From the NCBI RefSeq assembly GCF_002893095.1, contig NZ_PKQQ01000007.1, forward strand, positions 186,001 to 250,000: a DNA stretch of 64,000 nt, in the 5' to 3' direction. Source of the DNA: Stenotrophomonas sp. VV52 (GTDB lineage Bacteria; Pseudomonadota; Gammaproteobacteria; Xanthomonadales; Xanthomonadaceae). Positions 26,453-34,399 of this stretch are shown here, one piece after another; position 1 is the stretch's first letter; every line of letters begins with the position of its first letter. The position numbers and the translations under genes were made by a program. The notes under the pieces are model-generated. The model was not told the origin of the DNA. It saw only the letters and a program-made list of their open reading frames with translations, and did no database searches.

Positions 26453-26485
26453 ACAGTGTGTTCGATCACATCCATCTCACACTGT
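26453..26485. promoter_or_regulatory. Inverted repeat in the hsdM-hsdR spacer
   Basis: ACAGTGTG at 26453-26460 and CACACTGT at 26478-26485 form a perfect 8-bp inverted repeat with a 17-nt spacer, about 75 nt upstream of the HsdR-like start. There is no T-run, so an operator is more likely than a terminator. Confidence 0.35.
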
Positions 26486-26594
26486 GTGCATCATTCCGAA
26501 TCATGCGTTCGATGTGCAGAACACGGAACGCGTTATCAATCCATTTTCAAATTCGAATAGAGAACGCCAATCGGTCGCACCTTTACGCGTCGTT

Positions 26595-28094
26595 TCAGGC
26601 CAGTTTCGAGAACTCGCGCTCCAGCGCGTCCAGCTCAGCGTTCAGCTCCTGCTGGATCGCCGCAAACGTCGTTTCCAGCGCTGCACGCCGCGAGCGCAGC
26701 GTGGCCAGGTCGGTAGCAGCCTCAACCGGCACCGGTCGCACGTAACGCGCAATGCTCAGGTTGCCGTGGTTGGCGGTGATCTCGTCGAACCGTGCCAGAT
26801 GCGCCAATCCGGGTTTGCTTGTGCGCTTTGCACACAGGCGCAGCAGCGCTTTCGCTCCCTCCATATCGAGGCGCGGACCACGCTTGCCCGCGGTGGACAG
26901 CCGACGCGCATCGATGAACAGCACCGCCTGGTCCTTCCGCACCCTTCGCAGCACCAGCAGGGCGGTCGCCACCGATGACCCGGCGAACAGGCGGTCCGGC
27001 AGCCCGATCACGGTTTCCACCAGGTTCACGTCCAGCCATGCCTGGCGGATCCGGGCTTCCTCGCCGTCGCGGAACAGCACCCCGTGCGGCACTACTATCA
27101 CCATGCGTCCGCGCTGCGGATCCAGCGTGGCCAGCATGTGCTGGATCAGTGCGGCATGCGCCCACTGGCGGGGCGCGGTGCCGTGCAGGAAGCGCAGGTA
27201 GGGGTCGTGCGCAGCCTGTGCGGACACCCATTTCAGGTGCAGCGGTGGGCAGGCCAGCGCCACGTGGAAGCGCTGCAGGCGACCGTCTTCCAGCAGCGGA
27301 TCCTCCAATGCGTCGCGCGACCGCAGGTGCGGGTTGTCGCTGCCATGCAGCAGCAGGCGCAGGCGAGCCACGGCGCACAGCAGCGGGTCGGCCTCCTGCC
27401 CATACAACGGGTAGCGGTACGCCGGGCTGGCTTCGGCGCCCTGCTTGCGCATCCGGCGCGAAGCGGCCAGCAGCAACGTACCCTGCCGGCAGATGGGGTC
27501 GTACACAGACTCGCGGGCGTCGGGATCGGTAAGCGCCGCCATCAACCAGGCCAACGCACCCGGTACCTGGCCCGCCTCGACCGGGCCGCGCCCGGCCACC
27601 GGGCGCTCCAGCAGACCTTCCACGGCATCGCTGATGCAGACATTGCCAAAGCCGGGCTGTCCACGGAAGTTCAACGCCGGTAGCGCCAGACGTTCCAGCA
27701 GGTGCAGCAGCACCTCGTCACGGCGGGTCTCATCGGAAGGCAGCGCATCGCCGAGTTGCAGCGCCGGGAAGATGCCGCCCAGCTTGCGCGGGTTGGCCAG
27801 CGTGAACACCCGCAGCGCCGTCATCACCCGCAGCCCATTGCCCTGCACGTGGCGTTGCCGGTACAGCGTCTCGAATCGCGCATGGGCCGGAACGCAGAAC
27901 GGCACCGAACGCAACCGGTCGAACGGCGCCTGTGCAGAAGGCGGGGTGCAGGCCTGGTGCGCGTCGCTGGCCAGCTTGAGCAGCAGCAGGGACAGGGTCA
28001 GATGCGTGTCGGCATCGGGACGCCTGACCTCGCCGAGGGCATCACGCGCATGGACCAGGGCGGCGAGAGTTGCCGGGGTTTCGGTTGTCATCAT
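26595..28094 (-). CDS. HsdM-like protein with degenerate SAM and catalytic motifs
   Basis: The 499-residue protein follows type I N6-adenine methyltransferase layout: a helical N-terminal domain, then a methylase fold. The SAM motif is DPICRQGTLL (about residues 199-208) instead of DPxCGSGGF. The catalytic NPPF is CPPL (282-285), losing the essential Asn. Secondary landmarks such as YGQEADPLLCAVARLRLLLHG and VVPHGVLFRDGEEARIR are preserved, so it is a real relative, not noise. The C-terminus is a coiled-coil-like helix that could bind HsdS. It sits between HsdS-like and HsdR-like genes in one direction. DNA methylation activity is unlikely. Confidence 0.8.
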   Translation of the reverse strand: MMTTETPATLAALVHARDALGEVRRPDADTHLTLSLLLLKLASDAHQACTPPSAQAPFDRLRSVPFCVPAHARFETLYRQRHVQGNGLRVMTALRVFTLANPRKLGGIFPALQLGDALPSDETRRDEVLLHLLERLALPALNFRGQPGFGNVCISDAVEGLLERPVAGRGPVEAGQVPGALAWLMAALTDPDARESVYDPICRQGTLLLAASRRMRKQGAEASPAYRYPLYGQEADPLLCAVARLRLLLHGSDNPHLRSRDALEDPLLEDGRLQRFHVALACPPLHLKWVSAQAAHDPYLRFLHGTAPRQWAHAALIQHMLATLDPQRGRMVIVVPHGVLFRDGEEARIRQAWLDVNLVETVIGLPDRLFAGSSVATALLVLRRVRKDQAVLFIDARRLSTAGKRGPRLDMEGAKALLRLCAKRTSKPGLAHLARFDEITANHGNLSIARYVRPVPVEAATDLATLRSRRAALETTFAAIQQELNAELDALEREFSKLA

Positions 28095-28140
28095 CGCGTG
28101 TACGGAGTGATCGGATCGCCGACGCTACACCCGGATTCTC

Positions 28141-28161
28141 AATATCGGAAAACGCGATATT
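28141..28161. promoter_or_regulatory. Inverted repeat upstream of the HsdM-like gene
   Basis: AATATCG-N7-CGATATT (28141-28147 and 28155-28161) lies in an AT-rich 104-nt spacer between the HsdS-like and HsdM-like genes. This suggests an operator and an internal promoter for hsdM-hsdR. Confidence 0.45.
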
Positions 28162-28198
28162 TGCCTATAAATCATGGGCATAACAGTGCATCACTGGG

Positions 28199-28798
28199 TC
28201 AGATGGAGACGCCGCCGAGGAGGTGTGCCGCATAGCGCGAGACCTCTTCATTGCGCGCTGCGATCAACTGCTCGCAGTGGGATCGCTCAAGCAGTGCCGC
28301 TCTGGCGATGGTCACGATCCGCTGCTGTTGGTGCAGCGGCGGCAGCCTCATCGGCAGGTCCTCGACGGATGCCTTCCGAAGGCTCTGCTGACGTGATCCG
28401 GCCGATTGCCTGTGTAAATGCTCCCGGGCGGAGGACTGGTTCAACTGCCAGGCGATGAAGGCAGGCAAAGCCCTGGCCGCATCAGCTACCCGAATCACGT
28501 AAAGGTGAGGGCTGCACACCGTCCTCTCTGGCGGATCGGTGAGCAACGCTGCCATCGGGTGACCACCTCGTGCTGTAAGCACCACGTCCCCATCCTTCAC
28601 CCAGTCCGGCGATTTTCGGTTGCTCAGATGCGTGCGCATCAGGGCATGCACATCGTCCATGCCATTCACACCGACGTTCTTCAACTGAATGACCTGCACC
28701 GATCCATCCACGGCTGCTCTGATCGCTCCGCGAAAAGGATGTCCCTGGCGGATGCTGGCGATGTCTCCCAGCCTGGCGATGGTGTGTGAAGTGTTCAT
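28199..28798 (-). CDS. HsdS-like half specificity subunit (single TRD)
   Basis: About 199 residues from ATG 28798; two in-frame starts upstream (28810, 28852) are possible, 28810 having GGGGTG at usable spacing. The opening ARLGDIASIRQGHPFRG is the typical start of an HsdS target-recognition domain, and GDVVLTARGG, QSAGSRQQSLRKASVEDLPMRLPPLHQQ and the following helix are the standard TRD end and conserved central helix. Full HsdS proteins carry two TRDs in about 400-450 residues; this has one, so it would need to dimerise to bind a bipartite target. It is the first gene of the degenerate type I operon. Confidence 0.82.
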   Translation of the reverse strand: MNTSHTIARLGDIASIRQGHPFRGAIRAAVDGSVQVIQLKNVGVNGMDDVHALMRTHLSNRKSPDWVKDGDVVLTARGGHPMAALLTDPPERTVCSPHLYVIRVADAARALPAFIAWQLNQSSAREHLHRQSAGSRQQSLRKASVEDLPMRLPPLHQQQRIVTIARAALLERSHCEQLIAARNEEVSRYAAHLLGGVSI

Positions 28799-28852
28799 CG
28801 CAGGGACCATGCGCGGCACCCCGAGAGGCGTCAACGTGCGTATCTGCACCAT

Positions 28853-29236
28853 TTCAAATGATGCGAATTCAGGTGCTGGAACTGGAACGTGTTTGGCGCT
28901 TTACTGATAGGGACGGTGAAATTGCTTTCCCCAGTGCCAATGACGGCATCAATCGGACTTCGATAGGTTGCGCAAATCGAATGACACCGAATCCGCGCGC
29001 GGGTGCGCGTTCATGCTGCTGACTGCGGCGGAAAGCGGATAGGGACATGAGCGCATTCCATCGTGGAATAAGCCTTGCCCAAGAGCTCGCCAAAGCCCCT
29101 GGAAACACGGTATCTGAAGCCGAATTCAGGCCCGCGTTTGACGAATTCGTATGCAAATTGCCACATGGTTTTAACCGACCCCTGCACAGCATGGCCATGA
29201 CCGCGGCATCCCGCCCGCGGCTTCCGGAGATCCGAG
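28853..29236. other. Stretch without convincing gene
   Basis: No reading frame here has both a ribosome-binding site and recognisable protein character. It probably holds the promoter of the hsd-like operon on one side and that of the small Q-rich gene on the other. An open plus-strand frame from 29047 runs out of phase across the Q-rich gene and is not called. Confidence 0.4.
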
Positions 29237-29383
29237 ATGGCCCAGCAGCGCAATCAGAGTTCCCAGCAGAACCAGCGTGGTCAGCAGGAGGGGCGCGGAC
29301 GCGACCAGCAGCAGCAACAGCAGCAGGAACAGCAGCAGCGCAACCAGAACCAGCAGCAGGGCTGGAAGGACGAAGAAGAGTGA
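29237..29383 (+). CDS. Glutamine-rich microprotein of 48 residues
   Basis: ATG 29237 is preceded by GGAG at usable spacing, and a strong intrinsic terminator lies 26 nt past the stop. The product starts MAQQRNQSSQQNQRGQQEG, is about half Gln with Arg and Asn, and ends in an acidic GWKDEEE tail. It appears unstructured and soluble, with no signal peptide or membrane segment. The function is unknown. The CAG repeats could be a slippage-prone tract, but signals at both ends support a real gene. Confidence 0.6.
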   Translation: MAQQRNQSSQQNQRGQQEGRGRDQQQQQQQEQQQRNQNQQQGWKDEEE

Positions 29384-29408
29384 CGGCTGGCTGTAGCGCC
29401 GGACGATG

Positions 29409-29435
29409 AGGCCCCGCTTCGGCGGGGCCTTTTTT
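29409..29435 (+). terminator. Intrinsic terminator after the Q-rich gene
   Basis: A perfect 9-bp stem AGGCCCCGC / GCGGGGCCT closes a TTCG tetraloop and is followed by a run of Ts. Confidence 0.92.
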
Positions 29436-29489
29436 GTACTAAGATCGCCCGGACCAGGGAATGCCGGGATCACTCATGAGGGGAACACC

Positions 29490-29939
29490 GTGAGTAAGCG
29501 TAGCCAGTGGATGGGTCTGACCGCAGTGCTTTGCTGCGCATCGAGTGGGTGTAGCGCGTCCCAGGGTTCAGAGCTCAAGCTCGGTCAGATTGACGCCGCT
29601 CAGGAGTTCGCTGCCGGAGTCACCCGAGCGGACATTGAAGCCGCGCGCGTCCGCTTGAATCCTGCCAGGGTTCCCGGGGAGCTGAGGGCGGTGGTGCCAT
29701 TTGCCGAGCGCTGGGGAATCGGTGACGACGCCATTCGCGAAGCGGCACTGGACGCGGCCACCGTCGAGGAAAAATCAAAGTTCGCGGCTTCCGTAAACCC
29801 GTACAACGCTCGAATCACGAAGTGGCTGGACAGCTTTCCCCAAGATTCCGGCATGAGCGACGAAGCGGCGGCCTTCATGTTCATGCAGTCAGCCCTGGAT
29901 GAGCTCGGGCTTTATGAAGAACCCATAGATCAGGGCTGA
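29490..29939 (+). CDS. Secreted or lipid-anchored hypothetical protein
   Basis: A 149-residue protein with GTG start, preceded by AGGGGA. The N-terminus (VSKRSQWMG, then a short hydrophobic run ending ASSGCSAS) looks like a signal with a non-ideal lipobox. The mature part is helical and charged with no family I recognise. Its size and export signal would be compatible with an immunity-type periplasmic protein like those near 34.4 kb, but there is no effector next to it. Confidence 0.65.
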   Translation: MSKRSQWMGLTAVLCCASSGCSASQGSELKLGQIDAAQEFAAGVTRADIEAARVRLNPARVPGELRAVVPFAERWGIGDDAIREAALDAATVEEKSKFAASVNPYNARITKWLDSFPQDSGMSDEAAAFMFMQSALDELGLYEEPIDQG

Positions 29940-30006
29940 GCGGTGAGGAGCCGTGACTTGGGGCTCCGAAAACTGAACAAATGGCAGCATCGGAGCAGCC
30001 TCGACC

Positions 30007-30063
30007 TACCACGGCCATGGTAATTATCATGGCCGTGGTATATAACATGGCCATGGTAAGAGG
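30007..30063. promoter_or_regulatory. Three 18-bp tandem operator repeats
   Basis: Units start at 30010, 30028 and 30046, each CAYGGCCRTGGTA plus an AT-rich tail. The first two also form a 13-bp perfect inverted repeat (TACCACGGCCATG / CATGGCCGTGGTA, 8-nt spacer). The AT tails supply likely -10 boxes (TAATTAT, TATATAA). The array ends at the ribosome-binding site of the next gene, as expected for autorepression by its wHTH product. Confidence 0.75.
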
Positions 30064-30068
30064 TGAGT

Positions 30069-31214
30069 ATGGCCATTCAATCCCCGAAGCGAAGCAGTAG
30101 TGAGGCGCCGGCAGAGCTGGTAGCCGAGCTGTTGCGTACCCACGGCTGGGAGGCCCACGTAGATCATGGCCCAGGTGGGCTTCGGCCAGATCTCGTGGCG
30201 CGTAGCGGATCCAAAAACTACGCCGTGGAAGTGAAGTCCGTCAGCGAAGGGCGCCCCGATCGCGTAATTGCACTGCTTTCCCAAGCCATCCTGCAGGCCT
30301 GCCGGCACGCGGAACGGTCAGGGTTGTCTCCTCTGGCAATCGTGTACGTCGGGAACGCATCGCCCTCGCTTCAGCAGAAGGTCGAGCAGTTCCATCACGA
30401 CTACGCATCGGATGTTGCCGTTGGTCTGGTTACCGGAGAAGGAGGTAGTCACTTCATTGGTCCGGGTCTGGACTCACTCAATGTCGAGGCTCCACGCCGC
30501 TTCGGCAAGCTGAAAGCGGCAAAGCCGCGCAGGGCGAACGACCTGTTCTCCGACCTCAATCAGTGGATGCTCAAGGTGCTGCTGGCACCGGAGCTGCCCG
30601 AGGATCTCCTGAATGCCCCACGAGCCGACTACCGCTCTGTCTCCGCCTTGGCGGGAGCGGCAGACGTCTCCCTGATGAGCGCATCCCGATTCGTGCAACG
30701 TCTTCGGGAAGACGGATTCCTTGACGACTCCGGTGATGCCTTCCGCTTGGTGCGACGTCACGAGTTGTTCAAACTGTGGCAGTCAGCTGCGCTGCGCTCT
30801 TCCCCCGAACTACGCATGAGTTACGTGATCCCCGGTTCTGGAATACGCCAGCTGCAGAAGTCAGCATCACGCCTGAACGCATGCATAGGGTTGTTCGCCG
30901 CGGCAGACCTGCTGAACCTGGGGCATGTAAGTGGCGTCCCCCCGCATCTCTACGTGCGGCGCCTCGCACCTTCAAGCAAGGCGGACTGGCCAGGTCTGGT
31001 TCCTTCCGGTCCAGGCGAGCATCCTCAGATCATCCTGAGGCAGGCCAGCGCTCCCGAGTCCATGTTCCGTGGTGCGGTGAGGGTCGATGACGTACCCGTC
31101 GCAGACGTGCTGCAGATCTGGCTGGATGCCTCCGCCCACCCTGCGCGCGGCGCTGAGCAGGCCGATCTGCTGAGGCGCAAGGTACTTTCCGGTGTCCTCG
31201 GGGATAACGCGTGA
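30069..31214 (+). CDS. PD-(D/E)XK nuclease-like plus winged-helix protein, antitoxin/regulator candidate
   Basis: The 381-residue protein from ATG 30069 (AGAGG just upstream) has an N-terminal restriction-fold domain: RPDLVA (D41), YAVEVKS (E54, K56) and the Gln helix LLSQAILQA (Q72), a full PD-(D/E)XK signature. A winged-helix segment follows near residues 195-235 (SVSALAGAADVSLMSASRF, then QRLREDGFLDDSG). The downstream nucleotidyltransferase overlaps by four bases. AbiE-type type IV toxin-antitoxin pairs have a wHTH antitoxin before the nucleotidyltransferase; a nuclease-like N-terminus on this partner is the unusual part. Confidence 0.75.
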   Translation: MAIQSPKRSSSEAPAELVAELLRTHGWEAHVDHGPGGLRPDLVARSGSKNYAVEVKSVSEGRPDRVIALLSQAILQACRHAERSGLSPLAIVYVGNASPSLQQKVEQFHHDYASDVAVGLVTGEGGSHFIGPGLDSLNVEAPRRFGKLKAAKPRRANDLFSDLNQWMLKVLLAPELPEDLLNAPRADYRSVSALAGAADVSLMSASRFVQRLREDGFLDDSGDAFRLVRRHELFKLWQSAALRSSPELRMSYVIPGSGIRQLQKSASRLNACIGLFAAADLLNLGHVSGVPPHLYVRRLAPSSKADWPGLVPSGPGEHPQIILRQASAPESMFRGAVRVDDVPVADVLQIWLDASAHPARGAEQADLLRRKVLSGVLGDNA

Positions 31215-32017
31215 ACGATCGCGAGTCATTCGCGACGCTCGCACAAACGCTGGCCCCGTGGGCTGATCAACTGGTGTTCGTCGGCGGGTGGGCCCACCGG
31301 CTGTATCGGCTGCACCCGAAGGCAACGCGGCCTGCCTACCAACCTCTGGCAACGCTGGATGCAGACGTTGCGTTTGCCGAGCGCGAGCGGCTGGAGGGCA
31401 GCATCAAACTGGGATTGCAACAGGCCGGGTTCAAGGAACAACTCACGGGAACCCATCGGCCGCCGGTTTCTCAGTACACGTTGGGTGATGAGTCCGGTGG
31501 CTTCTATGCTGAATTTCTGACACCGTTGATCGGGCGGGGCGTCACCCGTGAAGGGACGCCCATAGCTACGCTGTCGAAAGCGGGCATCACGGCACAACGC
31601 CTTCGCTACCTTGAGCTGCTTCTCCATGCTCCGTGGAAGGTGGAACTAAACAGCGAATGGGGCGCTGATGCCCCCGTTGATCTGCGCATTCCCAACCCTG
31701 TGAGCTTCATCATCCAGAAGCTCCTGATCCATGAAGATCGGGCGCGCGACAAGAAAGCGCAGGACATTCTCTACATACACGACACGCTTGAGCTCTTCGG
31801 CGCAGACATCGACGACCTTGCCGTCGTTTGGAGGGACACCGTGCGCGGAGCGATGCACGTGAAGTGGGTGAACAACCTGTTGTCGACCAAAGACGCTCTC
31901 TTTGGGCAAATGAACGATCAGATCCGTGACGCGGCGGTACTGCCGCAGGATCGTCAACTCGAACCGGAGAGAATGCGGGCCATGTGCCACGCAGCGCTTG
32001 GTGAAATTCTGGAGTGA
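31211..32017 (+). CDS. Nucleotidyltransferase-fold protein, AbiEii-like toxin candidate
   Basis: The 268-residue protein starts with GTG 31211, overlapping the previous stop (GTGA). It has the polymerase-beta-like nucleotidyltransferase core: LVFVGGWAHRLYRLHP followed by TLDADVAF, i.e. the GG...DxD metal-binding pattern. The middle part (SFIIQKLLIHEDR, then KKAQDILYIHDTLELFG) resembles the substrate/helical region of DUF1814/AbiEii-type enzymes. Related toxins modify tRNA ends or use GTP. Coupling to the upstream wHTH protein supports a toxin-antitoxin or abortive-infection role. Confidence 0.75.
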   Translation: MNDRESFATLAQTLAPWADQLVFVGGWAHRLYRLHPKATRPAYQPLATLDADVAFAERERLEGSIKLGLQQAGFKEQLTGTHRPPVSQYTLGDESGGFYAEFLTPLIGRGVTREGTPIATLSKAGITAQRLRYLELLLHAPWKVELNSEWGADAPVDLRIPNPVSFIIQKLLIHEDRARDKKAQDILYIHDTLELFGADIDDLAVVWRDTVRGAMHVKWVNNLLSTKDALFGQMNDQIRDAAVLPQDRQLEPERMRAMCHAALGEILE

Positions 32018-32025
32018 CCGGGGAG

Positions 32026-33414
32026 TCAACTCAATGGCTGTCCAGCTCCCGCCATCAACTCATCCTCAACCGCCGAGAACCGCCCCAGGTCGAACGTATC
32101 CAGCCGCATCGCCTGCGCGGCCGTTGAGAACGCCAGCGTAGCCAGCACCCGCTCCGGATGCTGCGCCCACGGCGGCACATAGCGCGGCGGCGCGATCAAC
32201 CCAGAGGCGCGATACGGTGCCAGCGTGACCAGGTCACCCAGGTCGACGCGCCCGCAGAAGAGCAGCCGCAGCGTATCGCCGCGATTCTCATGCAGGGCGC
32301 GCTTGATGAAGGCGGTGACCAGCAGCAGGCCTTCCAGGTAGGCGCCGTCCTTGGTGAAGCACACCCGGCCGCGCACGTCGCCGCCACGGAAGATGCGCGC
32401 AGCGCTTCGGTAGCTGTCTTGCTCGGACTGACCGGCGACCAGGAAGGCCTTGAAGACATCGATGAAGTCCGCGCCTTCCAGCGCTTCCTGCAACCGGACC
32501 ACGCGCAGCGCAAGGCGACGCAACCGGTTGATGTCCATCGATCCGGTGATGATTTCCGAGAATGTGGCCAGGCCCTCCTGCGTACGCGTTGTACGTGGCG
32601 AGCCCGTACCCAGGCAACGCAGCCATGGCTGGTGCTTGCCATTGAGCAGGGTGCCGGCGTGGATGAAGGCTTCGTGCTCCACCAGCTGGTCCAGGTCAAG
32701 CTGCGAGAACAGTGCATCCGCACGCAGGCGGATGACCTTGCTGCCGGCGGCGGCCTTGGAGGCCAGCTCGGTGTCCAGCACCACCTTCACCGGGTCATCG
32801 GTGAAGAAGGGATCGATGCGCTTGCGCAGCATCTCCGAGAAGTCCGGCGCGGGAATGTCGTAGGCAATGCGGGGGACGTACTGGGAACCCAGCAGCTGGT
32901 CGGTGATGGCCAGCATCTGCGCGGCGGACTGCGCCGTGGTGGTGGTCTGCGAGCGGTACTGGGTGCTGGGGTGCCCGTAGAGCAGGGTGGAGCACTCGGT
33001 GAACTGCGGCGTGCCGATGCTGGAGAGCATGCGCGCGGCCACGCGCATGCTCCACGCGGTGCGGTACAGCCAGTCGCCCACCGGGTGGCCGCGATCCAGG
33101 CGCTGCAGGATGTCGTCGAGCGCGGCGATGGTTTCGGCGTGGTCCTGCGGCTGGGTAGGCGGGGCCGGCAGTTCCGGCTTGCCGGCACGCCAGCCTTCCA
33201 GGAAGCGGGTCTCCGTTTCGATGGGCCACGCCAGGCCGGAGAGGATGCGAATCTTTCCCCCGAGCTTGGCCAGCCGCGCATCCACCTCCAGCAGGGGGCC
33301 AAGTGCAGGATCGTCCCGGGTGGGGTCGGAAGCGGGGGCGGAGGTGAGCAGTTCCACGGCGGGCAACCTGGGGTGGGCTGCAGCCACTGTGTTGCCGGCG
33401 CGGGGACCGCGCAA
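32026..33414 (-). CDS. DUF1704 / QEGLA-motif protein (zinc metallopeptidase-like)
   Basis: The 462-residue protein contains HEAFIH (HExxxH-like) and, about 40 residues later, TQEGLATFSE, the defining motif of proteins annotated as flavohemoglobin expression-modulating QEGLA proteins; this domain is related to the MATCAP tyrosine carboxypeptidases. The start is uncertain: TTG 33414 has AGAAGGA at good spacing, while GTG 33387 is an alternative. No signal peptide is visible. It converges on the nucleotidyltransferase gene with 8 nt between stops. Confidence 0.85.
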   Translation of the reverse strand: MRGPRAGNTVAAAHPRLPAVELLTSAPASDPTRDDPALGPLLEVDARLAKLGGKIRILSGLAWPIETETRFLEGWRAGKPELPAPPTQPQDHAETIAALDDILQRLDRGHPVGDWLYRTAWSMRVAARMLSSIGTPQFTECSTLLYGHPSTQYRSQTTTTAQSAAQMLAITDQLLGSQYVPRIAYDIPAPDFSEMLRKRIDPFFTDDPVKVVLDTELASKAAAGSKVIRLRADALFSQLDLDQLVEHEAFIHAGTLLNGKHQPWLRCLGTGSPRTTRTQEGLATFSEIITGSMDINRLRRLALRVVRLQEALEGADFIDVFKAFLVAGQSEQDSYRSAARIFRGGDVRGRVCFTKDGAYLEGLLLVTAFIKRALHENRGDTLRLLFCGRVDLGDLVTLAPYRASGLIAPPRYVPPWAQHPERVLATLAFSTAAQAMRLDTFDLGRFSAVEDELMAGAGQPLS

Positions 33415-33483
33415 CGGTCCTTCTACCCGTCGTGGCTCAGCAAATGTACTGGCCGCGCAGGTGAATGCGCGGAAGCGGCGTGT

Positions 33484-34161
33484 TCAGCCTGCTTGGGGCG
33501 CAGTGACCTGCCAACCTTCGACGTCATCGGCCAGCTCCCCGGCGTCCACATCGCCCAGCGTGACCTCGATTCCGCGTGCATTGGGCAGCACCTTCTGCTC
33601 CGGGAACCAGTGGCGGGTGGCATCCACGACGATCAACAGGCCTTCGTCATCGCCCAGTGCGGCGAAGTGCGGGGTCGGCGGGCTGAGCGGCTGCAGCCCG
33701 AAGGCCGCCTCGGCGTCGGCGGTCAGTGCGCCGACATCGGCAGTAGGCAGGCCCACTTCACTGATGCAGGTGAGCTCGCTGCCGTGGAACGCGCCGGTAC
33801 GCCCGGAGGCAGGCAACCGCCGACGACCAATCAGTTCCAGGATCAAGGCGTCGGGGCCGTCGTAGTAGATCGACTCCGACTCCCAGCGCCCGCCGAAGGT
33901 GAAGTGGGCTTCCCCTTTGGCATTGCGCTGCAACGGCGAGCGTTCCAGCAGCCATGCGGTGGCAGCCTCGAAGCGATCGGCCGGGACGTTGAAGGCCAGA
34001 TGGACGCCACCTACCGGGTCACTGCCCGCGTCGCGCAGCTGCAGCGTGGTTCAGCCGATCTGCACGGTACTGCCCTGTACAGGAAGTTGCATGACCTCGC
34101 CGAACCACGCAGCGACTGCGGATACGTCAGACACCGGAAGCTGGAGAACGTTGATGCGCAT
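33484..34161 (-). pseudogene. VOC (glyoxalase-like) family protein interrupted by in-frame TGA
   Basis: The reading frame from ATG 34161 (MRINVLQLPVSDV) to 33484 encodes about 225 residues of a vicinal-oxygen-chelate protein with two betaalphabetabetabeta repeats, for example GGVHLAFNVPADRF and YYDGPDALILELIGR. It is broken once, by TGA at 34053-34051 in VQIG-x-TTLQL, where relatives usually have Trp. Nothing else in the frame is disturbed. Like atoE, this is a single Trp-codon loss. The enzyme reaction is unknown. Confidence 0.75.
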
Positions 34162-34242
34162 CGAGCCAATCACCAGAAAGCAGGGGCGGGTGTCAAAGGG
34201 CTGACATCGCCAGGGAAGACAATAAAAGCACACGCATTACAG

Positions 34243-34258
34243 TGTGATGAGTTTCACG
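34243..34258. promoter_or_regulatory. CRP/Clp-like binding site
   Basis: TGTGA-N6-TCACG matches the CRP/Clp consensus TGTGA-N6-TCACA at 9 of 10 positions. It lies between the VOC gene and the secretion-effector cluster and could serve either. Confidence 0.45.
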
Positions 34259-34399
34259 TAAATCATGTGCCTCACATCACGCATGGCATGCGCAAGCCGC
34301 GATGTAGCGGATATGTGAACGTCATCGCATTGGCGCGTCGCTATGCTACGCGACCCGGCGTAGTGTGATGTACGCCACGACACGAATCAGGAGGATCCG

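Noticed and set aside
29047-29409. 121-codon frame across the Q-rich gene
   Set aside because: It is out of phase with the well-signalled Q-rich gene and gives a low-complexity product in its second half. The terminator lies at its end but fits the Q-rich gene better.
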